Shown here: piece after piece, positions 1 to 8,865 of the stretch | How the letters are laid out: the number at the start of each line of letters is the position of its first letter | How positions within the stretch are numbered: position 1 is the first letter of the stretch | NCBI RefSeq assembly: GCF_035918395.1 | Contig: NZ_CP142362.1 | Location: forward strand, 1,649,501 to 1,713,500 | Length of the DNA stretch: 64,000 bases | Source of the DNA: Mycolicibacterium sp. ND9-15 | GTDB lineage: Bacteria; Actinomycetota; Actinomycetes; Mycobacteriales; Mycobacteriaceae | Reading direction: 5' to 3' | Program-made: the position numbers and the translations under genes | The notes under the pieces: model-generated | Database searches by the model: none | What the model was told of the DNA's origin: nothing | The model's input: the letters and a program-made list of their open reading frames with translations, nothing else

Positions 1-301
1 ATGTGCCCCAGTCGCAATGCATCCCACACCGGATAGTTACCCGACACCGCGCAACGTTGCGTAGCGTTTTGCGCTGTTGCCGACGCCAATGGAGAGCTAT
101 GCCGTTTCCCTGGGAGTTGAATTCCGACCGCCCATACCATCACGAGACGTATCCCGAGCGACAAACCAGATCGACCATGTCCGAATTCGATTTCGCCACC
201 GGCGAACCCGAGGGTCCGCCAGACTGACAAGCGTTGCCGAGTGGCCGGTTTCGATTGATTCTGACCATGGGCCGGCCTCGCGCGCTTACGATCCAGTCGA
301 A
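1..301. other. Leading stretch without a supported gene
   Basis: Open frames run through this stretch on both strands, but none has a recognisable domain, a good ribosome binding site or composition that stands out. The in-frame extension of the following hydrolase upstream of its ATG at 302 reads as arginine-rich, non-family-like sequence, so it is treated as noncoding leader. Confidence 0.4.
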
Positions 302-1246
302 ATGGTCAACCTGATCCGACACCCGGTTCGAGTACCTCGCGTCGAGAAGCCACGCGCCGAGGGACGCTTCTACCTGCCGAGTGGACGCCGCCTCGGCTTT
401 GCCGAGTTCGGCGACCCGGGGGGCGATCCGGTGCTGTGGTTTCACGGCACACCCGGCGGTCGGCGCCAGTTCCCGCTGATCGGCCGCCGCGCCGCCGAAA
501 AGCTGAACCTGCGCGTCGTGAACGTCGCCCGACCCGGCACCGGCCTGTCCGACCCGCACCCCTACCGGTCGATCGCGGACTGGGCCTCGGACATGACGCA
601 CGTCGCCGACGCACTCGGCGCCGAACGCCTCGCGGTCGCAGGGCTGTCGGGCGGCGGACCGTACGCACTGGCGTGCGCTGCCGTCTCACCCCTTGCCGGC
701 AGGGTCGCGGCGGTGGCCGTACTCGGCGGCATCGTTCCATCGGTCGGACCGGACGCCCTCGCCACGGGCGCCATCGAACTGGCCCGCCGTTTCGCGCCGG
801 TTCTGCACGGACTCCGCCGGCCCATAGCCGAAACCGTCAACGGGTTGCTGCTGCCGGCATTACCACTCGCGCACTATGTCTGCCAGGCCTACGCCAGCCT
901 CGTCCCCGAAGGTGACCGGCGGGTGCTGAAGGATCCCGAGATGGAGGGCATGTTCATCGACGACCTGATACTGGTGTCCAAGGGCCGTTTTCAGGCGATC
1001 GTCGACGACGCCCGACTGTTCGGCCGCGACTGGGGGTTTCGGCTCGCCGATGTGAGCGCACCGGTGCGGTGGTGGCACGGCGACGCGGACAACATCGTGC
1101 CGCTACGGGATGCCAAAGCCGCGATCGATCTCCTACCGTCCGCGGAACTCGTTCTCCGCCACCAGGAAAGCCATCTCGGGGGTTTCGCCACCGCGGACGA
1201 GGTACTCGTCTTTCTGCGATCCCAGCTGGATTCGGACAAGACCTAG
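302..1246 (+). CDS. Alpha/beta hydrolase
   Basis: A 314-residue protein with the alpha/beta hydrolase fold, probably a cytosolic esterase or related hydrolase; the substrate cannot be told. An oxyanion-hole type HGTPGG motif lies at residues 48-53 and the nucleophile elbow GLSGGG at 114-119, with Ser116 the likely nucleophile. A C-terminal WHGDADNIVP segment supplies the acid region and a late HQESH segment the catalytic His. The start at 302 is chosen because the conserved fold begins soon after it; the frame is open further upstream but that part looks noncoding. A hairpin at 1283-1301 separates it from arr. Confidence 0.8.
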   Translation: MVNLIRHPVRVPRVEKPRAEGRFYLPSGRRLGFAEFGDPGGDPVLWFHGTPGGRRQFPLIGRRAAEKLNLRVVNVARPGTGLSDPHPYRSIADWASDMTHVADALGAERLAVAGLSGGGPYALACAAVSPLAGRVAAVAVLGGIVPSVGPDALATGAIELARRFAPVLHGLRRPIAETVNGLLLPALPLAHYVCQAYASLVPEGDRRVLKDPEMEGMFIDDLILVSKGRFQAIVDDARLFGRDWGFRLADVSAPVRWWHGDADNIVPLRDAKAAIDLLPSAELVLRHQESHLGGFATADEVLVFLRSQLDSDKT

Positions 1247-1282
1247 CGAACGTCTTCCCGCTCTCACTGTACGACCCGGAGC

Positions 1283-1301
1283 GGGGCTTGCGGCAAGCCC
1301 C
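1283..1301 (+). terminator. Hairpin between hydrolase and arr
   Basis: Perfect 8-bp stem (GGGGCTTG at 1283-1290, CAAGCCCC at 1294-1301) with a 3-base CGG loop, 37 bases after the hydrolase stop. There is no U-tract, as is usual in mycobacteria, so termination is inferred from position and stem strength. It also lies about 50 bases upstream of the arr start and could instead act in the arr leader. Confidence 0.5.
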
Positions 1302-1353
1302 CTGACGTGTTGCACAATCGTCCGACCTCGACCGCAACAGACGGAGGACCATC

Positions 1354-1782
1354 GTGCCGAGTACGCCAGAACCGTTCGAAGTCCACGAATCCGGCGCCTT
1401 CCTGCACGGCACCAAGGCCGACCTGTCGGTGGGCGACCTGTTGGTGCCCGGGCGCCGGTCGAACTTCGAGGACGGGCGCATCTCGAACCACGTCTACGTG
1501 ACCCAGACGTTGGACGCCGCCGCGTGGGGGGCCGAACTGGCCGTGGGCGAGGGACGGGGCCGCATCTACATCGTGGAACCAGAAGGCGCCGTGGAGGACG
1601 ACCCGAACGTCACCGACAAGAAGCTCCCCGGAAATCCCACGCGGTCCTACCGAACGCGCAGGCCCGTCAGAATCGCCGGCGAGGTCACCGACTGGGTCGG
1701 GCATTCCCCCGAGCAGCTTGCGGCCATGCGTGACGCCTTGGCCGACCTGCAGCGCCGGGGATTGGCCGTCATCTACGACTGA
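1354..1782 (+). CDS. arr: NAD(+)--rifampin ADP-ribosyltransferase
   Basis: Arr transfers ADP-ribose from NAD+ to the C23 hydroxyl of rifampicin and inactivates it in the cytosol; it accounts for natural rifamycin resistance in many fast-growing mycobacteria. The 142-residue length fits the family, and the characteristic blocks are present in order: FLHGTKADL near residue 16, GDLLVPGRRSNFEDGRI, NHVYVTQTLDAA, RIYIVEPEG and PGNPTRSYRT. It starts at a GTG preceded by a strong ACGGAGGA at about 1341. It is a single gene converging on the csbD-like gene 15 bases downstream. Confidence 0.96.
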   Translation: MPSTPEPFEVHESGAFLHGTKADLSVGDLLVPGRRSNFEDGRISNHVYVTQTLDAAAWGAELAVGEGRGRIYIVEPEGAVEDDPNVTDKKLPGNPTRSYRTRRPVRIAGEVTDWVGHSPEQLAAMRDALADLQRRGLAVIYD

Positions 1783-1797
1783 ACCGACCGAAAGTGC

Positions 1798-1971
1798 TTA
1801 CTTCTTGAAGGCGTCCTTGACCTTCTCGCCGGCGTCTTTGATGTTGGATTTGGCCTGGTCGCCCCGGCCCTCGTCGCGGGCCTGCTCATCACCGGTCAGG
1901 TTGCCGACGGCTTCCTTCGCCTTGCCGCCGAGATCCTCGGCCTTGTTCTTCGCCTTGTCTGTTGCGCTCAC
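1798..1971 (-). CDS. CsbD family stress-associated protein
   Basis: A 57-residue, highly charged protein of the CsbD family, small cytosolic proteins often induced by general stress; their molecular activity is not known. The lysine- and glutamate-rich pattern (KAKNKAEDLGGKAKEAVGNLTGD, shortened here to its first part KAKNKAEDLGG) and the repeat of the G-x-A/D-K-x-K theme near the C terminus are typical. The GTG at 1971 is chosen because AAGGAG lies just upstream and the family's usual length of about 55-70 residues results; the longer open frame would add a 42-residue arginine-rich tail with no family similarity. Confidence 0.85.
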   Translation of the reverse strand: MSATDKAKNKAEDLGGKAKEAVGNLTGDEQARDEGRGDQAKSNIKDAGEKVKDAFKK

Positions 1972-2141
1972 GGTCTGCTCCTTCGGCTCGCGTTCGGTCC
2001 GGTTTCGGTCGGATACCTCGACGACCGCTCGAAGAAACCTCGCCTGCATGAGTACCGGGCCAGCGCGAGGCTTTTTCAGCACGACTGCCCTACGCAATAC
2101 GCGATCGGGGTAGCCTGCCCAAGTCAGGGCGGAGGTGTTCC

Positions 2142-2561
2142 ATGCGGTTCCGGTTCAGCGGCCTGACGGCGTTGGTAGCCGTCGTCTCCGGATGCGGGCT
2201 CACCGGACCGACGCCCTCCGAGGAACCCCCGCAATCCGGCCACATCACCATCGACGGCACGACGCTGAAAACCCGATCCGTTGAGTGCACACAGCACGAA
2301 TGGTCCATGATGATCGACGCGAAGGCGGAGCCGGGCAGCGCCCAGGTCTTCTTGGAACTCGGCGGCACCGAGCCGATCGTCCGGACCGTCACCATCGAGA
2401 ACGTCAACGACATCAACGGCGCCTTCGGCGGCGACGCCAGTAAAGCCGACGCCACCGCCCGGGGCAGCGTCTACACCGTCTCGGGCACCGTCGTCGGGAG
2501 CGACCGGCGCCACCCCGGGAAGTCGCGGACGATGCCCTTCGAGATCAAAGCGCCCTGCTGA
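2142..2561 (+). CDS. LpqH-like (19 kDa antigen family) lipoprotein
   Basis: A 139-residue secreted lipoprotein related to the mycobacterial 19 kDa antigen. A short basic N terminus and hydrophobic stretch lead to a lipobox with the sequence VSGC, making Cys18 the likely lipidated residue after signal peptidase II cleavage. The mature part carries the family's pattern of small beta strands with two cysteines (in VECTQHEW and at the C terminus, APC) that could form a disulphide. Family members are surface exposed and recognised by TLR2; the native function is unclear. It converges on the WS/DGAT gene, 3 bases apart. Confidence 0.85.
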   Translation: MRFRFSGLTALVAVVSGCGLTGPTPSEEPPQSGHITIDGTTLKTRSVECTQHEWSMMIDAKAEPGSAQVFLELGGTEPIVRTVTIENVNDINGAFGGDASKADATARGSVYTVSGTVVGSDRRHPGKSRTMPFEIKAPC

Positions 2562-2564
2562 CGA

Positions 2565-3959
2565 TCAGCAATAGGCCAGCAACTCCTCCAACTCGGCTTC
2601 GAAGCGGTCGGCCAGATCCCAGAGATCGCCCACCAGCTTGCGGCACGAGATGATCCCGATGTTCAGCTTGCCGCTCAACGACAGCACCGTGATGTTGAGC
2701 CCCGACCCGTGGAAGATCGGCCCGAGCGGATACAGCGCCTTCAACTCGGCGCCCATCGCATACAACTCGGTCTGCGGTCCAGCCACATTCGAGATGACGA
2801 CGTTGTGGATCGGGGTGTGCTTCAGCGGGCTGTGCGACATCACCTCCAGCGCCACACCGAACAACGGGGGCGGCAGCGCCTGAGTCACGTCAGCTAGCAG
2901 CGTCGGGGCGATAGCGGAGCTGTGATCCTTTGCGTGCGAACTAGATTCGGCGATGACGCGCAGCCGCTCGACAGGATCCTCGATGTGGGTCTGCAGGTTG
3001 CAGAAGAAGCCGGAGAGCTGGTTGCGGCCCGGCCGATCGGATTTGTCGTGCACCGACGCCGGGACCACCGCCACGAGCGGCTTGTCCGGCAACTCTCCAC
3101 GCTTGTGCAGGTACTCACGCAGCGCGCCGGCGCACAACGCCATCACCACGTCGTTGACCTTGACGTCGAACGCGTCCTTCACACGCTTGACGTCATCCAA
3201 CTCCAGCTGTGCCAGTGCGATGGTGCGGTCGGCGGTGATCTCGGCGTTGAACACCGTCGCCGGTGCCTTGAAGGGTGCGGCCATGGTTTTACCGCTGCGG
3301 GCGCGGCTCAGGGTGCTCGCGATCGTCGACATCGTCGCGGGCACGGCCCTCGCCAGTTCCAGCGGACGGGCCAATGACCGCATCAGGCCCCCGACGGCGA
3401 TCTCGAACGGCTTGGCTCCGCCGGGCCCGGCGACCGGTTCGGGAGACGGGGCGCCGGGCTCGGTGTCGCAGAGCTTGCTGATGAGGTTGGCCGCCGACAC
3501 CCCGTCCACCGCGGCGTGGTGCACCTTGATCATCAGCGCGATGTCACCCGCGTCATGTGGATTGGTTTCGGCGATGCCTTCGATCACCCACATCTCCCAC
3601 AGCGGCTTGCTGCGGTCCAGCGGAGACGACGCGATCCGTCCGCACATCTCCACCAGTTCGGCGCGCCCGCCCGGTGCCGGCAGCGCGCTGCGGCGCAGAT
3701 GGTAGGACAGATCCGGGTCGTCGTCTTCGACCCACACGGGGTGATCGAGATTGAGCGGGCTGTTCGCGAGCTTCGCCCGTAACTCCGGCAGCGCCTTCAG
3801 CCGCGATGCCAGTTGGTCGCGAACTCGCTCGAAGCTGTAGCCGCCGGGAATCGTGGACGTGTCCAGGCAGGCGATCGAGCACACATGCAATGGCACGCTG
3901 GATGATTCGCTGTACAACATACTGGCGTCGAACGCGCTCAGCCGTTCCATTCCGTGCAC
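2565..3959 (-). CDS. Wax ester synthase/diacylglycerol acyltransferase (WS/DGAT)
   Basis: A 464-residue acyl-CoA-dependent O-acyltransferase that makes triacylglycerol or wax esters, typically membrane-associated and used for lipid storage in mycobacteria. The catalytic HHxxxDG motif is intact as HHAAVDG at residues 147-153. The N-terminal MERLSAFDASML segment is typical of the family, and a PLWEMWVIEG segment precedes the active site. The length matches the usual 450-480 residues. The GTG at 3959 or the ATG at 3950 (MERL) are both possible starts; the second fits the family better. Confidence 0.93.
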   Translation of the reverse strand: MHGMERLSAFDASMLYSESSSVPLHVCSIACLDTSTIPGGYSFERVRDQLASRLKALPELRAKLANSPLNLDHPVWVEDDDPDLSYHLRRSALPAPGGRAELVEMCGRIASSPLDRSKPLWEMWVIEGIAETNPHDAGDIALMIKVHHAAVDGVSAANLISKLCDTEPGAPSPEPVAGPGGAKPFEIAVGGLMRSLARPLELARAVPATMSTIASTLSRARSGKTMAAPFKAPATVFNAEITADRTIALAQLELDDVKRVKDAFDVKVNDVVMALCAGALREYLHKRGELPDKPLVAVVPASVHDKSDRPGRNQLSGFFCNLQTHIEDPVERLRVIAESSSHAKDHSSAIAPTLLADVTQALPPPLFGVALEVMSHSPLKHTPIHNVVISNVAGPQTELYAMGAELKALYPLGPIFHGSGLNITVLSLSGKLNIGIISCRKLVGDLWDLADRFEAELEELLAYC

Positions 3960-4007
3960 GTACCCGGGTTTACACCCACGTCAAACCACGAGCGCGGTTA
4001 CGCCAGG

Positions 4008-4469
4008 TCAGCTCGGTTCGGTGGCTTGCGGGGTGTGGCGGGCGACCGTCGCGTCCATCGCCTCGCGCAGCGCCGGTATCTCCTCGAGCAGGCGGTCGAG
4101 GTCGTCACGCGCGATGTGCAGCACCTCGGCCCGGCCTGTCGTCGTCACTGTCGCGTTGCGCAGCGCACCGCGACGCAGTACCGATTCGCCGATCACCTCA
4201 CCGGGGCCGACCACGGCGATGCGGTCGTGGCCGACGTACACCCCGACCTCACCCTCGAGCAGGATGTAGCAGGCGTCCGACGGAGTCTTCTCCCGGATCA
4301 GTGGCCACGGCCCCGACGTCGAGGTGCGATGGGCCGCTTGAGCCAGATGCTTGAGGTCTTCGTCGGAGAACTTCGCGAACGTGTCGAACTCCCGTAACCG
4401 GCGGGTGTCTTCTTCGACCTCCCGCGCGCGCGCCTGTCCACCCGCGCGGTTGTACTTGCGGTTGTCCAT
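4008..4469 (-). CDS. Cyclic nucleotide-binding domain protein
   Basis: A 153-residue protein made almost entirely of one cyclic nucleotide-binding (cNMP) domain. The beta-roll pattern is clear: YILLEGEVGVYVG, then PGEVIGESVLRRGALRNATV, which corresponds to the phosphate-binding cassette with its conserved Gly-Glu and Arg. There is no DNA-binding helix-turn-helix and no membrane segment, so it is more likely a cAMP-responsive adaptor than a Crp-type regulator. The ATG at 4469 is chosen because GGGGGAAC precedes it and the upstream extension is short and nondescript. Confidence 0.85.
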   Translation of the reverse strand: MDNRKYNRAGGQARAREVEEDTRRLREFDTFAKFSDEDLKHLAQAAHRTSTSGPWPLIREKTPSDACYILLEGEVGVYVGHDRIAVVGPGEVIGESVLRRGALRNATVTTTGRAEVLHIARDDLDRLLEEIPALREAMDATVARHTPQATEPS

Positions 4470-4579
4470 GGTGGGTTCCCCCGATCCGCGACGTGTTTCT
4501 CGCCGCACGGTAGCCGATCAGCGGCGGTTTCGGTGCGTAAATGGTCGCCGAGCGATCGATAAGGCACCGAAATCACCAG

Positions 4580-6139
4580 TCAGCGGTCCGCCGAGCCGTA
4601 CTCCAGCGCCGGTTCCGCCGAGTCGATCTTCCCGCTGCTCGAGATCGTCAACATTCCGGGTTGCACGTCGTACCGCGCGCCGTCGGCCGGGTTGGTGGCG
4701 ACGAACCCGCCGCCGACGGGTTGTGCGTTGTTGAGTTGCACGTTGGCACCGTCGCTCAGCCGCTCCCCGCGGTACTGATAGCTGCCCGCGCCCATCTCGC
4801 AGATCACCGCCAGCGACTGGGCCGTCCTGATCACCGCCGCCGGGGTGCTGCCGGCATCGCAGCGCGCCGTGTGCCCGACGAACCCCTGCGAGTCGGTCCC
4901 CGACACGCCCGCGATCGGCGGCCCGCTGGTCGTCGGCGTCGGACTGGTCGTCGTCGGACTGGTCGTTGGTGTAGTGGTGGTCGCCGGTGTCGTGGTCGTC
5001 GTGTCCGTCGTTGTCGACGGCGGCACCGCCATTGGGGTCTGCGGCGCCGAACCACCGCCGTTGTTGCCGAACGCCAACACCAGCGCCAGCACCAGCGCCG
5101 CGGTGAACAGCACGATCGTCGCCACGACCAGCCCGACCTGCGCCGGGCCGAACCGCGGCTTGCGGTTCGGCGGTGGTGGCGGCAGCGGCGCGTATGCCGG
5201 TTGATAGCCGGTGCGCGCCGGGTTCGGGTCGACCGCCGAGAACTGCCGCGTCGACGGCGCCTGCTGTGACGCGGGCGCGACGGGCGGCGCCGCGACCGGG
5301 GCCTGCTCCGTTGCGGCGGCGGCCGCCTTGGCCAGCTTGCCGGCCGTCGCGAACCTGTCGGAGGGTTTCTTGGCCATCCCCCGCGCAACGACCTCGTCGA
5401 ACGCCCGGCCGATGCCCCGCCGCATGATGCTCGGCCGCGGCGGCGGCGAGAACATGTGCGCGCCCATGACTTCCCGCAGGTCACCGGAGTCATACGGCGC
5501 CCGGCCGGTCAGGCATTCATAGAGCAGGCAGGTGAGCGAGTAGATGTCGGAGGCGGGCCCGCCGCGCTCGCCGCTGATGCGCTCCGGCGCCATGTAGGCA
5601 CACGAGCCGATCACCAGCCCGGTCTTGGTCACCGTCGCTTCGCCCCTGCCGTGTGCGATGCCGAAGTCGACGAGATACGCGAAGTCGTCGGTGGTCAGCA
5701 GCACGTTTTCGGGCTTGATGTCGCGGTGCACCAGTCCGTTGGCATGCGCCGCGTCCAGCGCCGCCGCGACCTGGGTGATGATCGACACGACGCGCGTCGC
5801 CGGCAGCGGGCCGTCCGTCCTCAGTAACTCCTTGAGGCTGGCCCCTTCGACGAGGCGCATGTCGATGTAGAGCACGCCGTCGATGTCGCCGAAGTCGTGC
5901 ACCGGGATGACGTGCGGTTCCTGCAGGCGGGCGGCGACGCGCGACTCGCGTCGAAAGCGTTCCTGAAAGTTCGGGTCTGCCGCCATATCAGGACGTAGCA
6001 GCTTGATCGCCACCGTCCGTTCCTTTGCGGTGTCGTATGCGCGGTACACCTCGCCCATGCCGCCGACGCCGATCAGAGACTTCAGCTCATACGGCCCGAA
6101 TCGCGTGCCCAGACGGGAACCGCCGTTCGGGGAGCTCAC
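4580..6139 (-). CDS. Transmembrane serine/threonine protein kinase
   Basis: A 519-residue receptor-type Ser/Thr kinase. The cytosolic kinase domain has GVGGMGEVY (24-32), Lys46, the catalytic loop HRDIKPEN (Asp140) and DFG at 158-160. A proline/alanine-rich juxtamembrane linker leads to a single transmembrane segment at about 335-357. Outside the membrane follow a threonine-rich, mucin-like stretch at about 375-405, probably O-mannosylated, and a roughly 110-residue domain with two cysteines of unknown ligand. There are no PASTA repeats, so a PknB role is unlikely; the layout is closer to PknE/PknF-like sensors. Signal and substrates are not evident. Confidence 0.93.
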   Translation of the reverse strand: MSSPNGGSRLGTRFGPYELKSLIGVGGMGEVYRAYDTAKERTVAIKLLRPDMAADPNFQERFRRESRVAARLQEPHVIPVHDFGDIDGVLYIDMRLVEGASLKELLRTDGPLPATRVVSIITQVAAALDAAHANGLVHRDIKPENVLLTTDDFAYLVDFGIAHGRGEATVTKTGLVIGSCAYMAPERISGERGGPASDIYSLTCLLYECLTGRAPYDSGDLREVMGAHMFSPPPRPSIMRRGIGRAFDEVVARGMAKKPSDRFATAGKLAKAAAAATEQAPVAAPPVAPASQQAPSTRQFSAVDPNPARTGYQPAYAPLPPPPPNRKPRFGPAQVGLVVATIVLFTAALVLALVLAFGNNGGGSAPQTPMAVPPSTTTDTTTTTPATTTTPTTSPTTTSPTPTTSGPPIAGVSGTDSQGFVGHTARCDAGSTPAAVIRTAQSLAVICEMGAGSYQYRGERLSDGANVQLNNAQPVGGGFVATNPADGARYDVQPGMLTISSSGKIDSAEPALEYGSADR

Positions 6140-6280
6140 ATGCGATCCTTTCTCTTCTCGACATCAGCGCAGCAACCAATGGTGTTCCCGCAAGGCCGTC
6201 TTGAGTAACCCGCTCCCCGCAGCGGGTATCGCGGCGCCTCCGATGTCGCAGCAGCACAGGCGATTTCCTCAGCGGCCAGG

Positions 6281-6829
6281 TTACCGTTTGTTTCGTTTGG
6301 CGGTGAATACCACCGACACGGGGTCGGCGACCTTCATCGAGCCCATCAGCATCGAATACGGCTTGAGACCGAAGTCAGAGTGCCGCACGTCTACTTCGGA
6401 TGAGATCCGCCACACCTCATTGACTTCCTGTACGCGCACGTCGACACACTGCTCACGCCCCTGACCGTGAATCTGCAGCGTCCCGGCGAGACGGTATCCG
6501 TCGCTGGTCTTCTCGACGTTGCTCGTCTCGAACACGATTTGCGGAAACCGCTTCGCATCCAGCACTTTCAAGGCATTCGACCGCACGAGCCCCTTCTCAG
6601 GACCCGTCAGCGGTGTCACGCCTCCCTCACCGCTGAGCACCTCGAACGAATCCACATCGACGGTGAGCGTCACCTTGGTCGGTTCACCGTCGGACCATTC
6701 GACGGTGGCGTGCCAGGTGTTCATGGCGATGGTCAACCGGTGGCCCATCTTCGCGGCCCGGCCTTCGACGCCGGTGCGGATTTCCAGGCGGCCGTCGAAC
6801 TGGTCCAGATTCCACTTCTGCGCGGTCAT
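6281..6829 (-). CDS. YceI family protein
   Basis: A 182-residue YceI-like lipocalin-fold protein; relatives bind isoprenoid-type lipids. Family blocks are present: the N-terminal KWNLDQFDGRLEI strand, HRLTIAMNTWHATVEW, VDSFEVLSG, and the late VRHSDFGLKPYS block. No signal peptide is seen, so a cytosolic location is likely, unlike the periplasmic E. coli protein. The ATG at 6829 (MTAQKW) is used because the family starts there; the same frame is open much further upstream, but that extension overlaps the neighbouring gene on the other strand and is not family-like. Confidence 0.88.
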   Translation of the reverse strand: MTAQKWNLDQFDGRLEIRTGVEGRAAKMGHRLTIAMNTWHATVEWSDGEPTKVTLTVDVDSFEVLSGEGGVTPLTGPEKGLVRSNALKVLDAKRFPQIVFETSNVEKTSDGYRLAGTLQIHGQGREQCVDVRVQEVNEVWRISSEVDVRHSDFGLKPYSMLMGSMKVADPVSVVFTAKRNKR

Positions 6830-6958
6830 ACTGTCATTGTCCGTGCCGATGATCGCCGGCTTGTGACTGTCGGATAACGACCAGGGTCTTTCGTCCCTAG
6901 TCGCGGGTCTCCGGCGAACGCAAGACTCAGGCATCTGCAAAGGAGCGTGGTCTGGGAT

Positions 6959-7231
6959 ATGGACGGGGTGAACTGCCCAGAGTGTGGTGAGATCTTCGGG
7001 GAAGAAGACGTCCACTGGGTCACGAACGCCGAAGGCGGTGTCATGTACCGCCTCCCGTGTGACCACATGGCGGTCGGCACCTGGACCGACGGTGAAGTGA
7101 CCTACGGCCCGGAACACCTGTGGACGTGTCCGCCTGCAACGGAGCATCACCATCGCTACTTCCACGACCAGCACCGCAGCTTCATAGACGAACTGGACAA
7201 GATCCTCGAGGAGAAGCTGCACGAGGGTTAA
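6959..7231 (+). CDS. Small conserved-looking protein with CPxC motif
   Basis: A 90-residue protein not assigned to a named family. It opens with VNCPECGEIF, a single CPxCG knuckle typical of zinc ribbons, followed by a Cys-Asp-His (PCDH) segment and a further TCPPATEHHHRYFHDQH histidine-rich stretch, so metal binding is plausible. The C terminus is a charged helix (SFIDELDKILEEKL). The ATG at 6959 is preferred over the GTG at 6947, because AAAGGAG at 6939-6945 is only one base from the latter. Divergent from yceI. Confidence 0.6.
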   Translation: MDGVNCPECGEIFGEEDVHWVTNAEGGVMYRLPCDHMAVGTWTDGEVTYGPEHLWTCPPATEHHHRYFHDQHRSFIDELDKILEEKLHEG

Positions 7232-7366
7232 GGCCATTCGAGCGCGACGAAAGCCGACCAGAGCCTCGGCCCGGCCGATCGTTAACCCATTTGCCCGCAG
7301 CACCCGAGTCAAGCTCGTCGGCACAACTCCCGGTTTCGCGAAGCCCGACACGGGTACCTGCCAACG

Positions 7367-7882
7367 ATGGAGTCAGCCCACTTCACCGACATCACCGTGT
7401 CCGTCGACGGCGCCCGACACTCGCTGACCGTCGACAACCGCACGACTTTGCTCGACCTGCTGCGCGAACACCTCGGCGTGACCGCCCCCAAAAACGGCTG
7501 CGACCACGGTCAATGCGGCTCCTGCACGGTTCTGCTCGACGGCCGCCGCGCCACCACCTGCCTGGCGTTCGCGGTCGCCCACGACGGTGTCGAGATCGTC
7601 ACCGCCGCGGGCCTCGGAGATGCCGACGCGCTGCACCCCATCGCCCAGGCCTTCCTCGACCATGACGGCTTCCAATGCGGCTACTGCACGCCCGGTCAGA
7701 TCTGCTCGGCCATCGGCATGCTCGACGAGGTCAAGTCCGGCGCCCCCAGCCACGTCACGGAGGATATCGAGCAACCGCCCGAACTCTCCGACGCCGAAAT
7801 CCGCGAGCGCATGAGCGGCAACCTCTGCCGCTGCGCCGCCTACCCGAACATCGTCGCCGCCATCAGCCAGGCCGCGCGATGA
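7367..7882 (+). CDS. Molybdenum aldehyde/xanthine oxidoreductase, [2Fe-2S] subunit (PaoA-like)
   Basis: The 171-residue iron-sulfur subunit of a three-subunit molybdenum hydroxylase; it passes electrons from the Mo site to FAD. The N-terminal plant-ferredoxin-like cluster site has the pattern GCDHGQCGSC with an outlying TTC, and the C-terminal helical cluster site has CGYCTPGQ and CRCAAY. The Cys spacing is complete, so both [2Fe-2S] clusters should form. No Tat signal is visible, so unlike E. coli PaoA it is probably cytosolic. Its TGA overlaps the ATG of the FAD subunit. Confidence 0.93.
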   Translation: MESAHFTDITVSVDGARHSLTVDNRTTLLDLLREHLGVTAPKNGCDHGQCGSCTVLLDGRRATTCLAFAVAHDGVEIVTAAGLGDADALHPIAQAFLDHDGFQCGYCTPGQICSAIGMLDEVKSGAPSHVTEDIEQPPELSDAEIRERMSGNLCRCAAYPNIVAAISQAAR

Positions 7883-8865
7883 TCCCGTTCGATTACCACC
7901 GCGCGACCAGCGTCCAGGATGCGGTCACCGCCGTCGCCGACCGCCCCGACGCCGTGTTCCTCGCAGGCGGCACGAACCTGGTCGACCACATGAAGCTCGG
8001 CATCGTCGAGCCGACGCTCGTCGTCGACGTGGGCCACCTACCCCTCACCGACGTCGACCAGTTGCCCGACGGCTCGCTGCGCGTCGGCGCCGACGTCCGC
8101 AACAGCGACCTCGCCGCCCACCCGGTGGTCCGCAGCCGCTACCCCGTGCTCGCCCGCGCACTGCTGTCGGCGGCGTCCGGTCAGCTTCGCAACCTCGCGA
8201 CCACCGCGGGAAACCTGTTGCAGCGCACTCGATGCGTCTACTTCCAGGACGTCACCACGCCCTGCAATAAACGCACACCCGGCGAGGGCTGCTCGGCGAT
8301 CGGCGGGTACGTCCGCTACCACGCGATCCTTGGCGCCTCGGAACACTGTGTGGCCGTGCATCCGTCGGACATGGCGGTCGCGATGGCCGCGCTCGACACC
8401 GTCGTGGTCTTCCAGGACGCCGACGGCGAACACCGACTGCCGCTCACCGAGTTCCACCGACTGCCCGGGGACCGCCCCGACCGCGACACCGAGCTACCGC
8501 CCGGCGCGCTGATCACCACGGTCGAAATTCCCGTGCCGCCCGACGGTGCCCGTTCGACGTACCGCAAGGTACGCGACCGTGCCTCGTACGCGTTCGCATT
8601 GACGTCGGTGGCCGCCGAACTCGTCGTCGACGACGACACCATCACCGGCGCCCGCATCGCGCTCGGCGGCGTCGCCCACAAACCGTGGCGCGCCCACCGC
8701 GCCGAACGGGTCCTCGTCGGCGCGCCGGCCACCGAGGACACGTTCCGCCGCGCCGGGGACGCCGAACTCGAAGAGGCGCAACCGTTGCCCGGCAACGAAT
8801 TCAAGGTCGAGCTCACCCGCCGCGCGATCATCGCCACCCTCACCGAGCTGAGCGAGCAGCGATGA
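7879..8865 (+). CDS. Molybdenum aldehyde oxidoreductase, FAD-binding subunit (PaoB-like)
   Basis: The 328-residue flavin subunit, with a vanillyl-alcohol-oxidase type FAD domain (LAGGTNLVDHMKLG near residue 35, then TTAGNLLQRTRC). The insertion with Cys residues (RTRCVYFQ, then TPCNKRTPGEGCSA) is the signature of the PaoB/YagS subgroup, where it binds an extra [4Fe-4S] cluster. This distinguishes the enzyme from CO dehydrogenase CoxM and points to an aldehyde oxidoreductase. It starts with ATG in an ATGA overlap with the preceding gene, and its own stop overlaps the start of the Mo subunit, so the three are translationally coupled. Confidence 0.93.
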   Translation: MIPFDYHRATSVQDAVTAVADRPDAVFLAGGTNLVDHMKLGIVEPTLVVDVGHLPLTDVDQLPDGSLRVGADVRNSDLAAHPVVRSRYPVLARALLSAASGQLRNLATTAGNLLQRTRCVYFQDVTTPCNKRTPGEGCSAIGGYVRYHAILGASEHCVAVHPSDMAVAMAALDTVVVFQDADGEHRLPLTEFHRLPGDRPDRDTELPPGALITTVEIPVPPDGARSTYRKVRDRASYAFALTSVAAELVVDDDTITGARIALGGVAHKPWRAHRAERVLVGAPATEDTFRRAGDAELEEAQPLPGNEFKVELTRRAIIATLTELSEQR

